Origin: Carboxylicivirga linearis
GTDB taxonomy: Bacteria; Bacteroidota; Bacteroidia; Bacteroidales; Marinilabiliaceae
Assembly (NCBI RefSeq): GCF_018271995.1
Contig: NZ_JAGUCO010000016.1
Span: forward strand, 1-64,000
DNA length: 64,000 nt
Direction of reading: 5' to 3'
Shown here: piece after piece, positions 51,405-60,220 of the stretch
Layout: each line of letters starts with the position of its first letter
Position numbering within the stretch: position 1 is the stretch's first letter
The notes under the pieces: model-generated
Told to the model about the DNA's origin: nothing
Databases searched by the model: none
Seen by the model: only the letters and a program-made list of their open reading frames with translations
Translations under genes and position numbers: made by a program

Positions 51405-54400
51405 TTAGAAACCTAATTTAACTTCAACACCAAAGCTTCTTACCCCTGGTAAACCCGAATACTCAGTAAATTCGTTTGTTCCGGCAAATGACTCAGGAGT
51501 AACGTTTGGAATATCTTTGTATAAATAAGCAATGTTATTACCAAAAACAGCCAGCCTAACATTATTCAAGAAAGTCTTATTCAATAAATTTTTAGGTAAG
51601 GTGTATGCCAAGGTTATACGTCGTAATGACAAATAATCACTTTTAAATACAACATCTTCGGTAATATCCATATAGCCCTGCCAATAGGTTCTTTCGTAAT
51701 ACTGCTGCGCATTAATCAAAACATCATTAGCTGTTCCGTCTGCCTTAACACCTGGTAAGATGACTCCATCATGAAAGATCCACCCATATTTTGAGTCTGC
51801 AGGAGCAGGCGCGCCATGCGAGTCAAGCAAATGCCTGTTACCATCTACATCAATATAATATGGCAAACCTCCTCTGGCCTCATCTCTGTATTGTAATGAC
51901 TCTACTCCCGTACCATTTCCACGCAAATACATATTTGTTTGAGAAATAAGAGTACCTCCAAACTGGAAGTCAAAATCTACTCCCAGAAATATTCCTTTAT
52001 ATTCGAAATTAGAACTAAATCCTCCGATTATATCTGGTAATTCTTTTCCTACTTTCTTCTGATTCTCAGTATCAAATTCATAAACACCATTTGAACCAAC
52101 AACCAAATTACCATCATCATCTCTTAACCAAGGATTGATAAAATACTCTCCATATTCTCCTCCAACCCGCGCTTCTCTACTTGCACCAGTTACTCCCCAC
52201 AGCGGATATACATCAATACCTTCGGCAAGTTTTTTAATCTCTGTTTTATATTTCGCCAGGTTAAGAGTCATATCCCACACAAAATTGTTTGTCAATACAG
52301 GCTTACCTGTCAATTGCAACTCAACACCATTGTTTTGAATATCTCCTGCATTGGTAATAATTCTATCTACACCAGAGGAAGCCGGAACCTGAAGTCCCAT
52401 TATTTGGTCGTATGTATTGGCTTTGAACCATGCGAAATCAAGACCTAAACGATTACGCTGAAAGAAACTCATCTCAAAACCTAATTCAATTTCTCTTTTC
52501 CGTTCTGGCTTTAGGTTTTCTTCCGGGAATTTTCCTTCTGCAATTGCTTTTTCAAAGTCAACCGGAGGCATACTGCTTGATACAGTTTGATATGGAATTC
52601 CGTTATAACTACTCAAATTAAAATTCAGGTTTCCGAAATACGGAGGCCCTGGCCTACCCACATCCGCATACGATGCACGAACCTTAGCGTACTTAATTAC
52701 ATCCGGCAGGCTTAACGATTCACTAACTATCCATGACACACTTGCACCAGGATAAAAGTAACTATTGTTAGCTGGAGGTAATATACTTGACCAGTCATTT
52801 CTTCCTTGTAATTCTAAATACAAGTAGTCTTTAAAAGTAATCTGAGCTGAAGCCAAAAAACCATAAAGTTTATAAGATTCTCTTCCCCCACTTCCTTCCG
52901 ATTTGACATCTTTTCGCGAATTATCTAATGCAAAATGATTTTCAATCAAAAATTCCTGCGTAATAGATTTCAGGTTTCTATCCATGCTATATTCATAAAC
53001 TCCGCCTACAAATCCCGAAAGTCGAAAATCATCAGATAATTTCTTATCAAAATTCAACAATGCCTGATTGCTTAATTTCAACACATTTCTTTCAGCTACT
53101 GAATAATAGCCTTGCGTTGGGTCATCAGCTAATGGTCGTGTTACTTTCTTTTTGACTTCATTCAATTTACGTGTCATATCAAATCCTGAACGCACTGATA
53201 GTGAAAGCCAATCAGCAAAATCAATATTCAGGTTAGCTGATTGAATAAAGTGATGTCGTTCTTCATCAAAGGCGTTTTGTGTTTGATTCCAGAAATAATT
53301 AGCTCCAATCTGACCTGCTTGCTGACCTGCTGCCTCAGAACGCTCTTTATCTCTAAAATACCAGTAAATACCAGTTTCATCCACAATATTATCCTTCCAT
53401 AATTCGGGCTTCATATCGCGATGTACACCATAAGTCACTAACTCATCCTGCATACGGTATGGTGCATTATGATTAAATGTGTAATAGTAATTACTAATAT
53501 AACCCAACTTAATTCTATCGGAGATATTAATATTACCATTAAAGCTGAGTGCATGATTCTTCTGATCTGCACCTATAATTGTACTTGTATAATCTTTGTT
53601 AGTGTAAGAGAAACGGAAACTACCAATATCACCTGCATTTGATAAGGCAACACTGTTTGTCATTAAGTGTCCGGTTCTAAACAAATCGGAATAATTATCT
53701 GGTTGAGGAGAGTATGGCCTCATTTGACCATCCCACCATAATATCCGACGACCATCCATCTTCGGTCCCCAACCGGCAGCACCTCCTGAACCCCAATAAA
53801 CCGGAGTTTTAACTCCATCTATCATTTGATACTTAAAACCATCTTCATCTGTTAAATCAGCATCTAAACCATCTACAGCCATTGTATTACCAGTACCAAA
53901 CTCATTTTGAAGATCAGGTAGAAAAGCCGTATTATCCCATGTATAACTTGAAGACACATCGACTCCAAAACCTTTTCTGCTTTTACCCGATTTAGTTGTA
54001 ATTAAAACAACTCCATTGGCTCCTGCATGCCCATATAGAACCGAAGCTTTGGCACCTTTCAAAATTTCAACCGATTCAATATCTTCAGCATTAATATCAT
54101 TAATACCTGTACCTCTATCACGTCCATCTCTGTCGTTTCTATTCATTCCTGAATTTTCATCAAAAATGGGAATACCATCTACAACAAATAAAGGACGGGT
54201 AGAAGAACTCTCTGTCAGTGAAACAGAGTTTCTAATATTAATAATCATACCTCCTGTTGGACCGTTAGCTGTACCCGAAATTTTTACACCGGCAGCTTTT
54301 CCGTATAATGAGGTAAGGGGGTTAACAGGAATACCACTCTTAACCAATTCATCAGCTTTAATGGAGCTGATTGCATAACCTAGAGCTTTCTTTTCCCTTT

Positions 54401-54812
54401 TAATACCTAAAGCGGTTACCACAACTTCATCCAGGTCGGTAATTTCCTCAATTAAAACAACATCTATCTTTGATCTTCCATTAATACCAATTTCTTGGGT
54501 ATCGAATCCTATAAATGAAAAAACCAAGATATCATCTGATGAATCTACTTCAATTGAGTACGTTCCATCAATTCCTGTAATAACGCCGTGAGTAGGCTTA
54601 TTTTGCTCAAAAACATTAACTCCAGGCAAAGGATCGCCATTAGAATCGACTATTTTACCTGTAACATTAAAAGTTTGTTGAAGTGAAGGATTTGCCAGGA
54701 GTGGCAAGGAGCTTGTGCAAAAAAGCAACAAGAAGAATACACTTATCCCTATTGCTCTATAAGAGGAAGTATATGAACTCCCCACACAGAAACTTTCTGC
54801 ATTTTTTTTCAT
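51405..54812 (-). CDS. SusC-like TonB-dependent outer membrane transporter
   Basis: A 1,135-residue importer. The N-terminal signal region (~1-43) is unusually long, with a polar start (MKKNAESFCVGSSYTSSYRA). A carboxypeptidase-regulatory-like domain follows (~47-130; VTGKIVDSNGDPLPGVNVFEQN), then the TonB box region DEVVVTALGIKREKKALGYAI, the plug (PLFVVDGIPIFDENSG; NDINAEDIESVEILKGAKASVLYGHAGANGVVLITTK) and the 22-strand barrel. It forms a pedal-bin complex with the SusD-like lipoprotein. The pair lies between a ROK regulator gene and a lectin-like gene and makes up a small polysaccharide utilisation locus with no classical SusR or hybrid two-component regulator. Confidence 0.95.
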   Translation of the reverse strand: MKKNAESFCVGSSYTSSYRAIGISVFFLLLFCTSSLPLLANPSLQQTFNVTGKIVDSNGDPLPGVNVFEQNKPTHGVITGIDGTYSIEVDSSDDILVFSFIGFDTQEIGINGRSKIDVVLIEEITDLDEVVVTALGIKREKKALGYAISSIKADELVKSGIPVNPLTSLYGKAAGVKISGTANGPTGGMIINIRNSVSLTESSSTRPLFVVDGIPIFDENSGMNRNDRDGRDRGTGINDINAEDIESVEILKGAKASVLYGHAGANGVVLITTKSGKSRKGFGVDVSSSYTWDNTAFLPDLQNEFGTGNTMAVDGLDADLTDEDGFKYQMIDGVKTPVYWGSGGAAGWGPKMDGRRILWWDGQMRPYSPQPDNYSDLFRTGHLMTNSVALSNAGDIGSFRFSYTNKDYTSTIIGADQKNHALSFNGNINISDRIKLGYISNYYYTFNHNAPYRMQDELVTYGVHRDMKPELWKDNIVDETGIYWYFRDKERSEAAGQQAGQIGANYFWNQTQNAFDEERHHFIQSANLNIDFADWLSLSVRSGFDMTRKLNEVKKKVTRPLADDPTQGYYSVAERNVLKLSNQALLNFDKKLSDDFRLSGFVGGVYEYSMDRNLKSITQEFLIENHFALDNSRKDVKSEGSGGRESYKLYGFLASAQITFKDYLYLELQGRNDWSSILPPANNSYFYPGASVSWIVSESLSLPDVIKYAKVRASYADVGRPGPPYFGNLNFNLSSYNGIPYQTVSSSMPPVDFEKAIAEGKFPEENLKPERKREIELGFEMSFFQRNRLGLDFAWFKANTYDQIMGLQVPASSGVDRIITNAGDIQNNGVELQLTGKPVLTNNFVWDMTLNLAKYKTEIKKLAEGIDVYPLWGVTGASREARVGGEYGEYFINPWLRDDDGNLVVGSNGVYEFDTENQKKVGKELPDIIGGFSSNFEYKGIFLGVDFDFQFGGTLISQTNMYLRGNGTGVESLQYRDEARGGLPYYIDVDGNRHLLDSHGAPAPADSKYGWIFHDGVILPGVKADGTANDVLINAQQYYERTYWQGYMDITEDVVFKSDYLSLRRITLAYTLPKNLLNKTFLNNVRLAVFGNNIAYLYKDIPNVTPESFAGTNEFTEYSGLPGVRSFGVEVKLGF

Positions 54813-55142
54813 AATTTTGTATTGAAGGTTAACAAATATCCAACTACCAATTGGATGTTTAGATCTTAACAGGGGAATGGGCCAACATTCTCCTGTTTCT
54901 TATAATACCATATCCATCTATTTATAATATTAAATTTTATCTCATATAGAGTATTCCAAAAAACGGAATGAAATTTCTACACCTATACTTAGTTAAAAAT
55001 ATAACCTTCTCTCAAAGCTTAATAAATTTAACTTTTATCATTTATAAAATCAATATAATTAACTCATTATCTATCTATTCGACATAAGAACACTCCAAAT
55101 AATTAATACAAACTAACATTTCAATAACACAATCGACTATTC
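54813..55142. other. AT-rich spacer upstream of the SusC gene
   Basis: A 330-base spacer. On the minus strand GATATTTG (54833-54840) is one mismatch from the -7 element TAnnTTTG and lies about 20 bases before the SusC gene start. No gene, hairpin or repeat is otherwise evident. The ROK gene ends at the right edge, so its product's operator could lie here. Confidence 0.35.
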
Positions 55143-56378
55143 TTATTTAATATATTCTTCAAATATTTTATCCATTACAATAGCCAAAGCTCCATAAAGC
55201 CCCAGTTCTTTACCAAACTTGCTAATTTCAATCTTTACATGTTCACTAATTTGTTTCATAGCATGGGTATTTATTCCTTGCTTAATAGGGTTGGTAATTA
55301 AATCACCTGACTCAGATAATATACCGCTTAGAACAATAGACTTAGGATTAAATAACTGAATTAATGTAGATATACCCTTACCTAAAATTTTACCAGTTTC
55401 ATCCAATATTCGTATAGCATATTGATCTCCCTCTACTGCAGCATTTATTACCTTAATGAGTTCTTTATATTTCGACGTTTTGTCAACATCATCTAGTTGT
55501 ATGGAAGTTATTCCCTGTTGCACGCCTTCTTCAACCATAGAAATAATATTAATTCCCGAAGCAACAGTTTGAAGACATCCCAATTTACCACACTCACAAA
55601 GCTTACCGTCTTCTACAATAGGTATGTGACTAAATTCTCCAGCAAATCCCATAGCCCCTCGATATAACTTACCATTTAACACCATGCCTAACCCTACTCC
55701 CATATCTATAAACAGCAGAAGAAAATCATTAACACCTTTCGCACTTCCCAATATATGTTCAGCTAATGCCATCGCTTTCGCATCATTCTCTATAAAAACA
55801 GGACACCCAATTTTATTTTGAATAATTTCAGTAATTGGTCTGTTATTATAATTAAGAAAAGTGTAGTTGACTCCTTTTTCTGAATCAACTAATCCTGGCA
55901 TGCTAATACCAATACCAAGTAGTTTTTTATGGTCAATTTTTGTTTTATTAATTAAGGAATTAGTTCTATCAATGATGGTATCCAGCGTACTTTCGTTGTT
56001 ATCTAAATACAATGAATACTCTTCCGCTTCAACTACTTGTTCATTAATAGCATTAAATATTGAAATTCGCATTTGATAAACACTCAGTTCAATCGCCACT
56101 ATAAACAAACTTGTTGAAACAAAACCATATAAATCAGGTTTTCTTCCTCCAATAGACTTCCCAAATCCTTTCTTCTCAATGATATTCCGGGCGAGCATCT
56201 CATTTAAAATACTCATTGCATTTGGAGAACTTACTTTTACATTTTTACAGATCCAAGATACAGTCTGCGGCCCATTCACAAACAATGCTTTAAGAATGCG
56301 AATTTTTAATAGGTACTTTTTCTTTTCAACACCTTTTAATTGATCAATTACAGCTGTATCTAAATTTAACTGACTCAT
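55143..56378 (-). CDS. ROK-family transcriptional regulator (NagC/Mlc-like)
   Basis: A 411-residue repressor-type protein. An N-terminal winged helix (~20-85; LKALFVNGPQTVSWICKNVKVSSPNAMSILNEMLARNIIEK) is fused to a ROK domain. The ROK domain has LGIGISMPGLVDSEKG, FIENDAKAMALAEHILG (with Glu-Asn-Asp sugar-binding residues), DFLLLFIDMGVGLGMVLNGKLYRGAMGFAGEFSHIPI (Glu-x-x-His) and the zinc motif CECGKLGCLQT. Such regulators sense sugars or amino-sugar phosphates and release DNA. It lies directly upstream on the same strand as susCD with a 330-base gap, making it the probable local regulator. With murK/murQ 10 kb away, an amino-sugar effector is reasonable but unproven. Confidence 0.88.
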   Translation of the reverse strand: MSQLNLDTAVIDQLKGVEKKKYLLKIRILKALFVNGPQTVSWICKNVKVSSPNAMSILNEMLARNIIEKKGFGKSIGGRKPDLYGFVSTSLFIVAIELSVYQMRISIFNAINEQVVEAEEYSLYLDNNESTLDTIIDRTNSLINKTKIDHKKLLGIGISMPGLVDSEKGVNYTFLNYNNRPITEIIQNKIGCPVFIENDAKAMALAEHILGSAKGVNDFLLLFIDMGVGLGMVLNGKLYRGAMGFAGEFSHIPIVEDGKLCECGKLGCLQTVASGINIISMVEEGVQQGITSIQLDDVDKTSKYKELIKVINAAVEGDQYAIRILDETGKILGKGISTLIQLFNPKSIVLSGILSESGDLITNPIKQGINTHAMKQISEHVKIEISKFGKELGLYGALAIVMDKIFEEYIK

Positions 56379-56628
56379 AAATTTGGATAGGTTACTTTTA
56401 TAATAGTATAAATTTACATTTATATATTATTTTTAACAATAGTTTTTAATTTTTTTTCAAAAAGTTAACCCACTTAAATTATTTTTTCAGTTTTAAATAC
56501 ATCAGCAGACATTAAAAAGTATTAATGACCTAGATAGTGAAGATAAAAAACAAGATGTTACTTCCAGAAGTGTAGAAGATTTAGTTTAATTTGAACAAAA
56601 CACTCATTGAAAAGTAATTGTTATCACT

Positions 56629-57153
56629 TTACCAGAAGATATACCAACTCTTTTTTGTCATTTTTTTAAGTTTCTTCTCAAGTTCATCTCCCCTGAGATT
56701 TACGGCCACAATAACACCTTCGCCATCTATTAAAAAATTAGCCGGTATACCTCTAACCCCATACAACTTCGAAGCCTCATTGCGCCACCCTTTCATATCA
56801 CTAACATGATATGGCCATATTAGGCCATCTTTTTCGATAGCTGCTTCCCAGTCAGGCTTTTTCATATCTAACGAAACTGAATAAATGGTAAAACCTTCCC
56901 CATTTTTAAAAGTTGTATCCTTATAAGTTTCATATGCTTTTACCAAACTAGGATTTTCTTTTCGACAAGGCTTGCACCATGAGGCCCAAAAATCAATCAA
57001 TACTATTTGTCCTCTTAACGAAGACAAGGCAAGAGTTTCACCTTCTGGTGTCACCTGCACAATATCAGGTGCTATGTCTCCCACTTCGTACTTTTGCCCC
57101 TTTGCTGTTAATACAAATGTGAATAAGGATAATATTAATATAAACCTAGTCAT
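56629..57153 (-). CDS. TlpA-like periplasmic thioredoxin
   Basis: A 174-residue exported thiol-disulfide protein. The signal peptide is residues 1-~20 (MTRFILILSLFTFVLTAKGQ). The thioredoxin fold has the redox centre ASWCKPCRKENP (Cys-Lys-Pro-Cys) and the cis-Pro in YGVRGIPANFLID. The family reduces disulfides in the periplasm, for instance in cytochrome c maturation; multihaem cytochromes are present in this genome at 21637. The gene is divergent from the PAP2 gene and is a single-gene unit. The spacer to the ROK start (56379-56628) is AT-rich with nothing notable. Confidence 0.9.
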   Translation of the reverse strand: MTRFILILSLFTFVLTAKGQKYEVGDIAPDIVQVTPEGETLALSSLRGQIVLIDFWASWCKPCRKENPSLVKAYETYKDTTFKNGEGFTIYSVSLDMKKPDWEAAIEKDGLIWPYHVSDMKGWRNEASKLYGVRGIPANFLIDGEGVIVAVNLRGDELEKKLKKMTKKSWYIFW

Positions 57154-57354
57154 ACTTCAATTCTTGTTTAAAACAAAGCTAATATAATGCTTTCGCACAA
57201 TTATCATACAATCTGCAATTAATACACCTCTAACCAGCAATAAGTTTCACTATCAGCCAAATTTGAGAGTATCTTAATAGGCACAAAATTTTTAATTGCT
57301 TACATTAAGCCTTCAAACTATTTAATCAGTTACAATTACTATCAATTATAGACA

Positions 57355-58137
57355 ATGCAATCACGAATTAAAATATTACTAATAAGTACAATTATTTGCT
57401 TGTTAACATTGTCCACTACATTTATATTACCATACGGTTTTTCTGCTATTCATGATGGTTGGGCTGCTGAGCTCTGGTTATTTATATCAAATACAGGAGG
57501 TACTTTTGGTGTACCTCTGATTACCATTAGTTTTTGCTTATTAATTAGTCTTCAATACAAAGGCCTTGCCAAAAAAATGCTTTTCCTATTTATATCTCTT
57601 ATCTCTTTTTCAGCCATACTAGGTGGTTTTGCCCAACTCAACGAGCATTTTATCAAAGAAAAGTTACGTATTGAACGACCTAACATTATTTATCTGCACA
57701 ACCAAAAAGGATTTGATAGTGAAACGTTTTATAATTTACCTTCAAAAGCAGAACGTAGACAATACCTCGAAGTTTATTTGAATGAGAAAGGGTCTGAATT
57801 CATTACTTTTAACGACAAAACACTTCACCCCGAAGTATTGAATCACTGGCTGCATGAAACCGGTTTTTCTTTTCCTTCCGGCCATTCGGTTAATGCCTTT
57901 CTAATGGCCACACTAATGGCCTATATACTGTTGTTTACATATCATGATTTCCGAAGACGAAGCTTTTTTATTCTTCCACTTCTTTGGGCTACACTCGTAG
58001 CTTTTTCACGTGTTATTCTTGGCGTGCATTCTCCTACCGATATAACCATTGGTGCCTTAATGGGAAGTTTACTAGCCTACACAATAGTTAGTAGCGGTCT
58101 AATCGATAAATTTTTCAAACAAAAACAAATCAAATAA
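57355..58137 (+). CDS. PAP2-family membrane phosphatase
   Basis: A 260-residue membrane protein with six predicted helices. The three phosphatase motifs are in order: KEKLRIERPN (KxxxxxxRP form), FSFPSGHS and SRVILGVHSPTDI. Between motifs 1 and 2 there is a ~55-residue periplasmic insertion (residues ~115-170, rich in charged residues: FYNLPSKAERRQYLEVYLNE). The catalytic face points to the periplasm. Members remove phosphate from undecaprenyl diphosphate, phosphatidylglycerol phosphate or lipid A. The exact substrate is not clear. Confidence 0.9.
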   Translation: MQSRIKILLISTIICLLTLSTTFILPYGFSAIHDGWAAELWLFISNTGGTFGVPLITISFCLLISLQYKGLAKKMLFLFISLISFSAILGGFAQLNEHFIKEKLRIERPNIIYLHNQKGFDSETFYNLPSKAERRQYLEVYLNEKGSEFITFNDKTLHPEVLNHWLHETGFSFPSGHSVNAFLMATLMAYILLFTYHDFRRRSFFILPLLWATLVAFSRVILGVHSPTDITIGALMGSLLAYTIVSSGLIDKFFKQKQIK

Positions 58138-58491
58138 CACACTTCAAACACCTGTCAATTAAGATCCTCTCTTACTAAGAAGTAATTTCTATAAATAGTT
58201 ATTCAATTTTAATGTAACTGATTTATTCCTATAACGTATAACAGTTGTTTAATCCATTTAATTAATGACTATTAGCAGTATCTGGCATTAAACAAAGGGG
58301 AACATTTTCAATCATTTATTTAGATATTTTATAGCATTGCATCATTTTAATAAGGCAACTCTGCACGCTGTAACAAGAGTTATTCTTTATTACTAAAGGC
58401 AATATTACATGTTAACACCATAAAGCGTGGAACCAATCGTATATCTATTTAAATGCTACATTCTACATATATACCTATTGATGGATTAACA

Positions 58492-58499
58492 TATGTTTG
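58492..58499 (+). promoter_or_regulatory. -7 element of H-NOX gene
   Basis: TATGTTTG is an exact TAnnTTTG element, giving a predicted start near 58506 and a leader of about 70 bases. No -33 TTG at the usual distance. Confidence 0.5.
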
Positions 58500-58525
58500 A
58501 ATAAAATATTATTTGGGGAACAACA

Positions 58526-58550
58526 CGATAGTTAAGCAATACAACTATCG
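58526..58550 (+). promoter_or_regulatory. Perfect inverted repeat in the H-NOX leader
   Basis: CGATAGTT (58526-58533), 9 bases, AACTATCG (58543-58550), 24 bases before the ATG. It could be an operator just downstream of the transcription start or a hairpin in the mRNA leader close to the ribosome binding region. Confidence 0.5.
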
Positions 58551-58574
58551 AAGAATTAATATTAAAATTGAGAT

Positions 58575-59096
58575 ATGAAAGGGGTTATTATAGATTGCTT
58601 AAGAAATTTAGTTTCAAAAGAATTTGGAACAGATCAGTGGTCGGACATATTAGTAGATTCGGGATTAAAACCTAACGAAACAATTTTATCAACAATCGAT
58701 TTCGATGACAAAACAGCAATTAGTTTAATACATTCAACTTGTAAAGTATTAAACCTAAGCATTGAACAAGCTGCAGAAGCTTTTGGTGATTATTGGATGA
58801 ATTATTATGCGTCAAAAATCTATTCTGCATACATGGCAAAAGCAAATTCAGCTAAAGAGCTTCTTCTAATGTTGGATAACATTCATTTAAAAGTAACGAA
58901 GAGCATGCCGAATGCCCGTCCGCCAAAATTTTCATATGACTGGAAAGACGACTCAACATTAGTTATGACTTACATTTCTGATAGAAACTTAATTGACATT
59001 TTTATAGGTCTGGTAAAGAGCGTTGGTAAGTTTTATAACGAAAATCTTAAAATTACTAAAGGATCGAATAATGAGGTAATTATTAAATTCCTCTAA
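58575..59096 (+). CDS. Stand-alone H-NOX haem nitric oxide sensor
   Basis: A 173-residue protein that is a complete H-NOX (HNOB) domain with nothing attached. The beginning MKGVIIDCLRNLVSKEFGTDQWSDIL is typical. The proximal haem ligand is His104 in LDNIHLKVT, and the propionate-binding YxSxR motif is Tyr133-Ile-Ser135-Asp-Arg137. The position equivalent to the distal Tyr140 of the Thermoanaerobacter protein is an aliphatic residue (Ile142 by offset), so NO rather than O2 binding is expected. In other bacteria such proteins regulate a neighbouring kinase or cyclic-di-GMP enzyme; here no such gene is adjacent. The nearest kinases are at 783 and 13848. Its partner must lie elsewhere or be of a new kind. 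Confidence 0.9.
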   Translation: MKGVIIDCLRNLVSKEFGTDQWSDILVDSGLKPNETILSTIDFDDKTAISLIHSTCKVLNLSIEQAAEAFGDYWMNYYASKIYSAYMAKANSAKELLLMLDNIHLKVTKSMPNARPPKFSYDWKDDSTLVMTYISDRNLIDIFIGLVKSVGKFYNENLKITKGSNNEVIIKFL

Positions 59097-59113
59097 TTAT
59101 TCAATAATTAAAT

Positions 59114-59147
59114 AAAGCACTTTACTTCTGGGTGAGTGCTTTTTTAT
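59114..59147 (+). terminator. Terminator of H-NOX gene
   Basis: Hairpin AAGCACTTTA / TGAGTGCTT (inner mismatches) followed by T6. Confidence 0.7.
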
Positions 59148-59190
59148 TATTTGTAAATCATTACAAATCCATAGAATAGATATGTATTTA

Positions 59191-59228
59191 AAATAAAAGC
59201 ACCTACAATTTCTTGTAAGTGCTTCTTA
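59191..59228 (-). terminator. Terminator of tRNA-Met
   Basis: On the minus strand, stem AAGCACTTACAA / TTGTAGGTGCTT with an A-rich loop, followed by TTTTATTTTAA. It lies 8 bases after the tRNA. Confidence 0.75.
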
Positions 59229-59235
59229 ATTTACG

Positions 59236-59309
59236 TACCGAGAGGCGGGCTTGAACCGCCGACCTCAGGATTATGAATCCTGCGCTCTAACCAGCTGAGC
59301 TACCTCGGC
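59236..59309 (-). tRNA. tRNA-Met (CAT), elongator-like
   Basis: A 74-base tRNA. Acceptor GCCGAGG pairs with TCTCGGT (three wobble pairs), D arm GCTCAGCTGGTTAGAGC, anticodon stem CAGGA / TCCTG with loop TTCATAA (anticodon CAT), T arm GGCGG TTCAAGC CCGCC. Discriminator A; CCA is not encoded. The first pair is G-T rather than the unpaired C-A of initiator tRNA, so an elongator, or possibly an Ile tRNA with modified CAT, is meant. Confidence 0.93.
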
Positions 59310-59361
59310 ATTATTTTTCGGAGGCTATTGATGCCGCTGCATCTCTCCGTTTTTGCGGTTG

Positions 59362-59393
59362 CAAATGTACAAGAAATAGTATCAAACTTCCAA
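59362..59393 (-). promoter_or_regulatory. Promoter of tRNA-Met
   Basis: On the minus strand TACATTTG (59362-59369) is an exact -7 element and TTG (59391-59393) is the -33 core, with 21 bases between, the best-formed promoter in the window. Start near 59355, about 45 bases before the tRNA. Confidence 0.7.
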
Positions 59394-59416
59394 CTAAAAA
59401 TCAAAAAAAAATCATT

Positions 59417-59527
59417 TTAATTTAAAACCTCCTGATCATCAATGTAATAATTTTCACCATTTGGATCGTATTTACAAAAACGCCCTGCAACTCCATTCAT
59501 TGCAACTAAAATAAATAATCTTAACAT
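59417..59527 (-). CDS. Possible 36-residue small protein
   Basis: A short reading frame in a 336-base gap between tRNA-Met and the START-like gene. ATG at 59527 is preceded by AAGGAGA, 8-9 bases upstream, the clearest Shine-Dalgarno-like sequence in the window. The product has a hydrophobic N-terminus (MLRLFILVAMNGVAG) and a polar C-terminal half (KYDPNGENYYIDDQEVLN). It could be a small membrane-associated protein. I do not recognise a family. It stops 24 bases before the tRNA-Met promoter. Chance cannot be excluded for so short a frame. Confidence 0.35.
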   Translation of the reverse strand: MLRLFILVAMNGVAGRFCKYDPNGENYYIDDQEVLN

Positions 59528-59645
59528 TACTATACTCTCCTTATCTCTTTAATAATTTGTCATTTACGGGTTCGAAATAAATATAGGTTTTATTTTTTGG
59601 AGAATTACACTATATTGTGAACCGTTACTTTAAAAATATAACACC

Positions 59646-60035
59646 ATGTCAATTCAAAAAGAAAGATTTGAATTAGAATATATTATCAAGACCTCTCCTT
59701 CTATCTTGTACGCACGATTGAGTTCTCCTAGTGGCTTATCAGAATGGTTTGCCGATGATGTTAATCTTAAAGGTAAGATTTTCACCTTTGTATGGGATGG
59801 TTCAGAACAGCAAGCTGAACAAACTTTGAAAAAAGAAAACAAAATGGTACGTTTTCATTGGTTGGATGACGATGATGAAAAATCATATTTCGAGTTCAGA
59901 ATAAATGTTGATGATCTTACGGGCGAAACAGCATTATTGGTTATTGATCATGCCGAACCAGATGAAAAGGAAGATGCCATTGAATTATGGAATCAGCAGG
60001 TTGATGAACTTAAGCATGGTTTGGGTTCTGTTTAA
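59646..60035 (+). CDS. START-like domain protein
   Basis: A 129-residue soluble protein of the START/SRPBCC fold, in the form common in Bacteroidota as 'START-like domain-containing protein'. Recognisable segments: FELEYIIKTSPSILYARLSSPSGLSEWFADDVNLKGKIFTFVWDGSEQQAEQ, FHWLDDDDEKSYFEFRI and ETALLVIDHAEPDEKEDAIELWNQQVDELKHGLG, where the last helix closes the hydrophobic pocket. A ligand is not known. It sits 185 bases before an LptF/G permease gene with a terminator in between. Conserved neighbourhood in related genomes is my recollection, not shown here. Confidence 0.8.
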   Translation: MSIQKERFELEYIIKTSPSILYARLSSPSGLSEWFADDVNLKGKIFTFVWDGSEQQAEQTLKKENKMVRFHWLDDDDEKSYFEFRINVDDLTGETALLVIDHAEPDEKEDAIELWNQQVDELKHGLGSV

Positions 60036-60058
60036 TCAGTTTAAAGAAATTAATTATC

Positions 60059-60091
60059 AGGGGTTGTTACTTTTAACAGCCCTTTTTAGTC
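60059..60091 (+). terminator. Terminator of START-like gene
   Basis: Hairpin AGGGGTTGTTA / TAACAGCCCT with one bulge, followed by T5. Confidence 0.7.
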
Positions 60092-60176
60092 TCCGACTTG
60101 TATTCTAAGCCTTGATATTTTTAGTCTATAAATGCAAAAAAATATCTGATACTTAAAAATTACACCTGCTTTCAAC

Positions 60177-60184
60177 TACCTTTG
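60177..60184 (+). promoter_or_regulatory. -7 element of the LptF/G-type gene
   Basis: TACCTTTG is an exact TAnnTTTG element 36 bases before the ATG. The -33 region is not convincing. Confidence 0.45.
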
Positions 60185-60220
60185 TAACGAATATTAATAG
60201 TTCGGCACACAACGTAAGGA

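Larger units (their letters stand above)
58138..58574. other. Spacer upstream of H-NOX gene
   Basis: A 437-base AT-rich spacer. I see no gene in its first 350 bases. The last 85 bases hold an exact -7 element (58492-58499) and an 8-base inverted repeat (58526-58550), listed separately. Confidence 0.6.
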
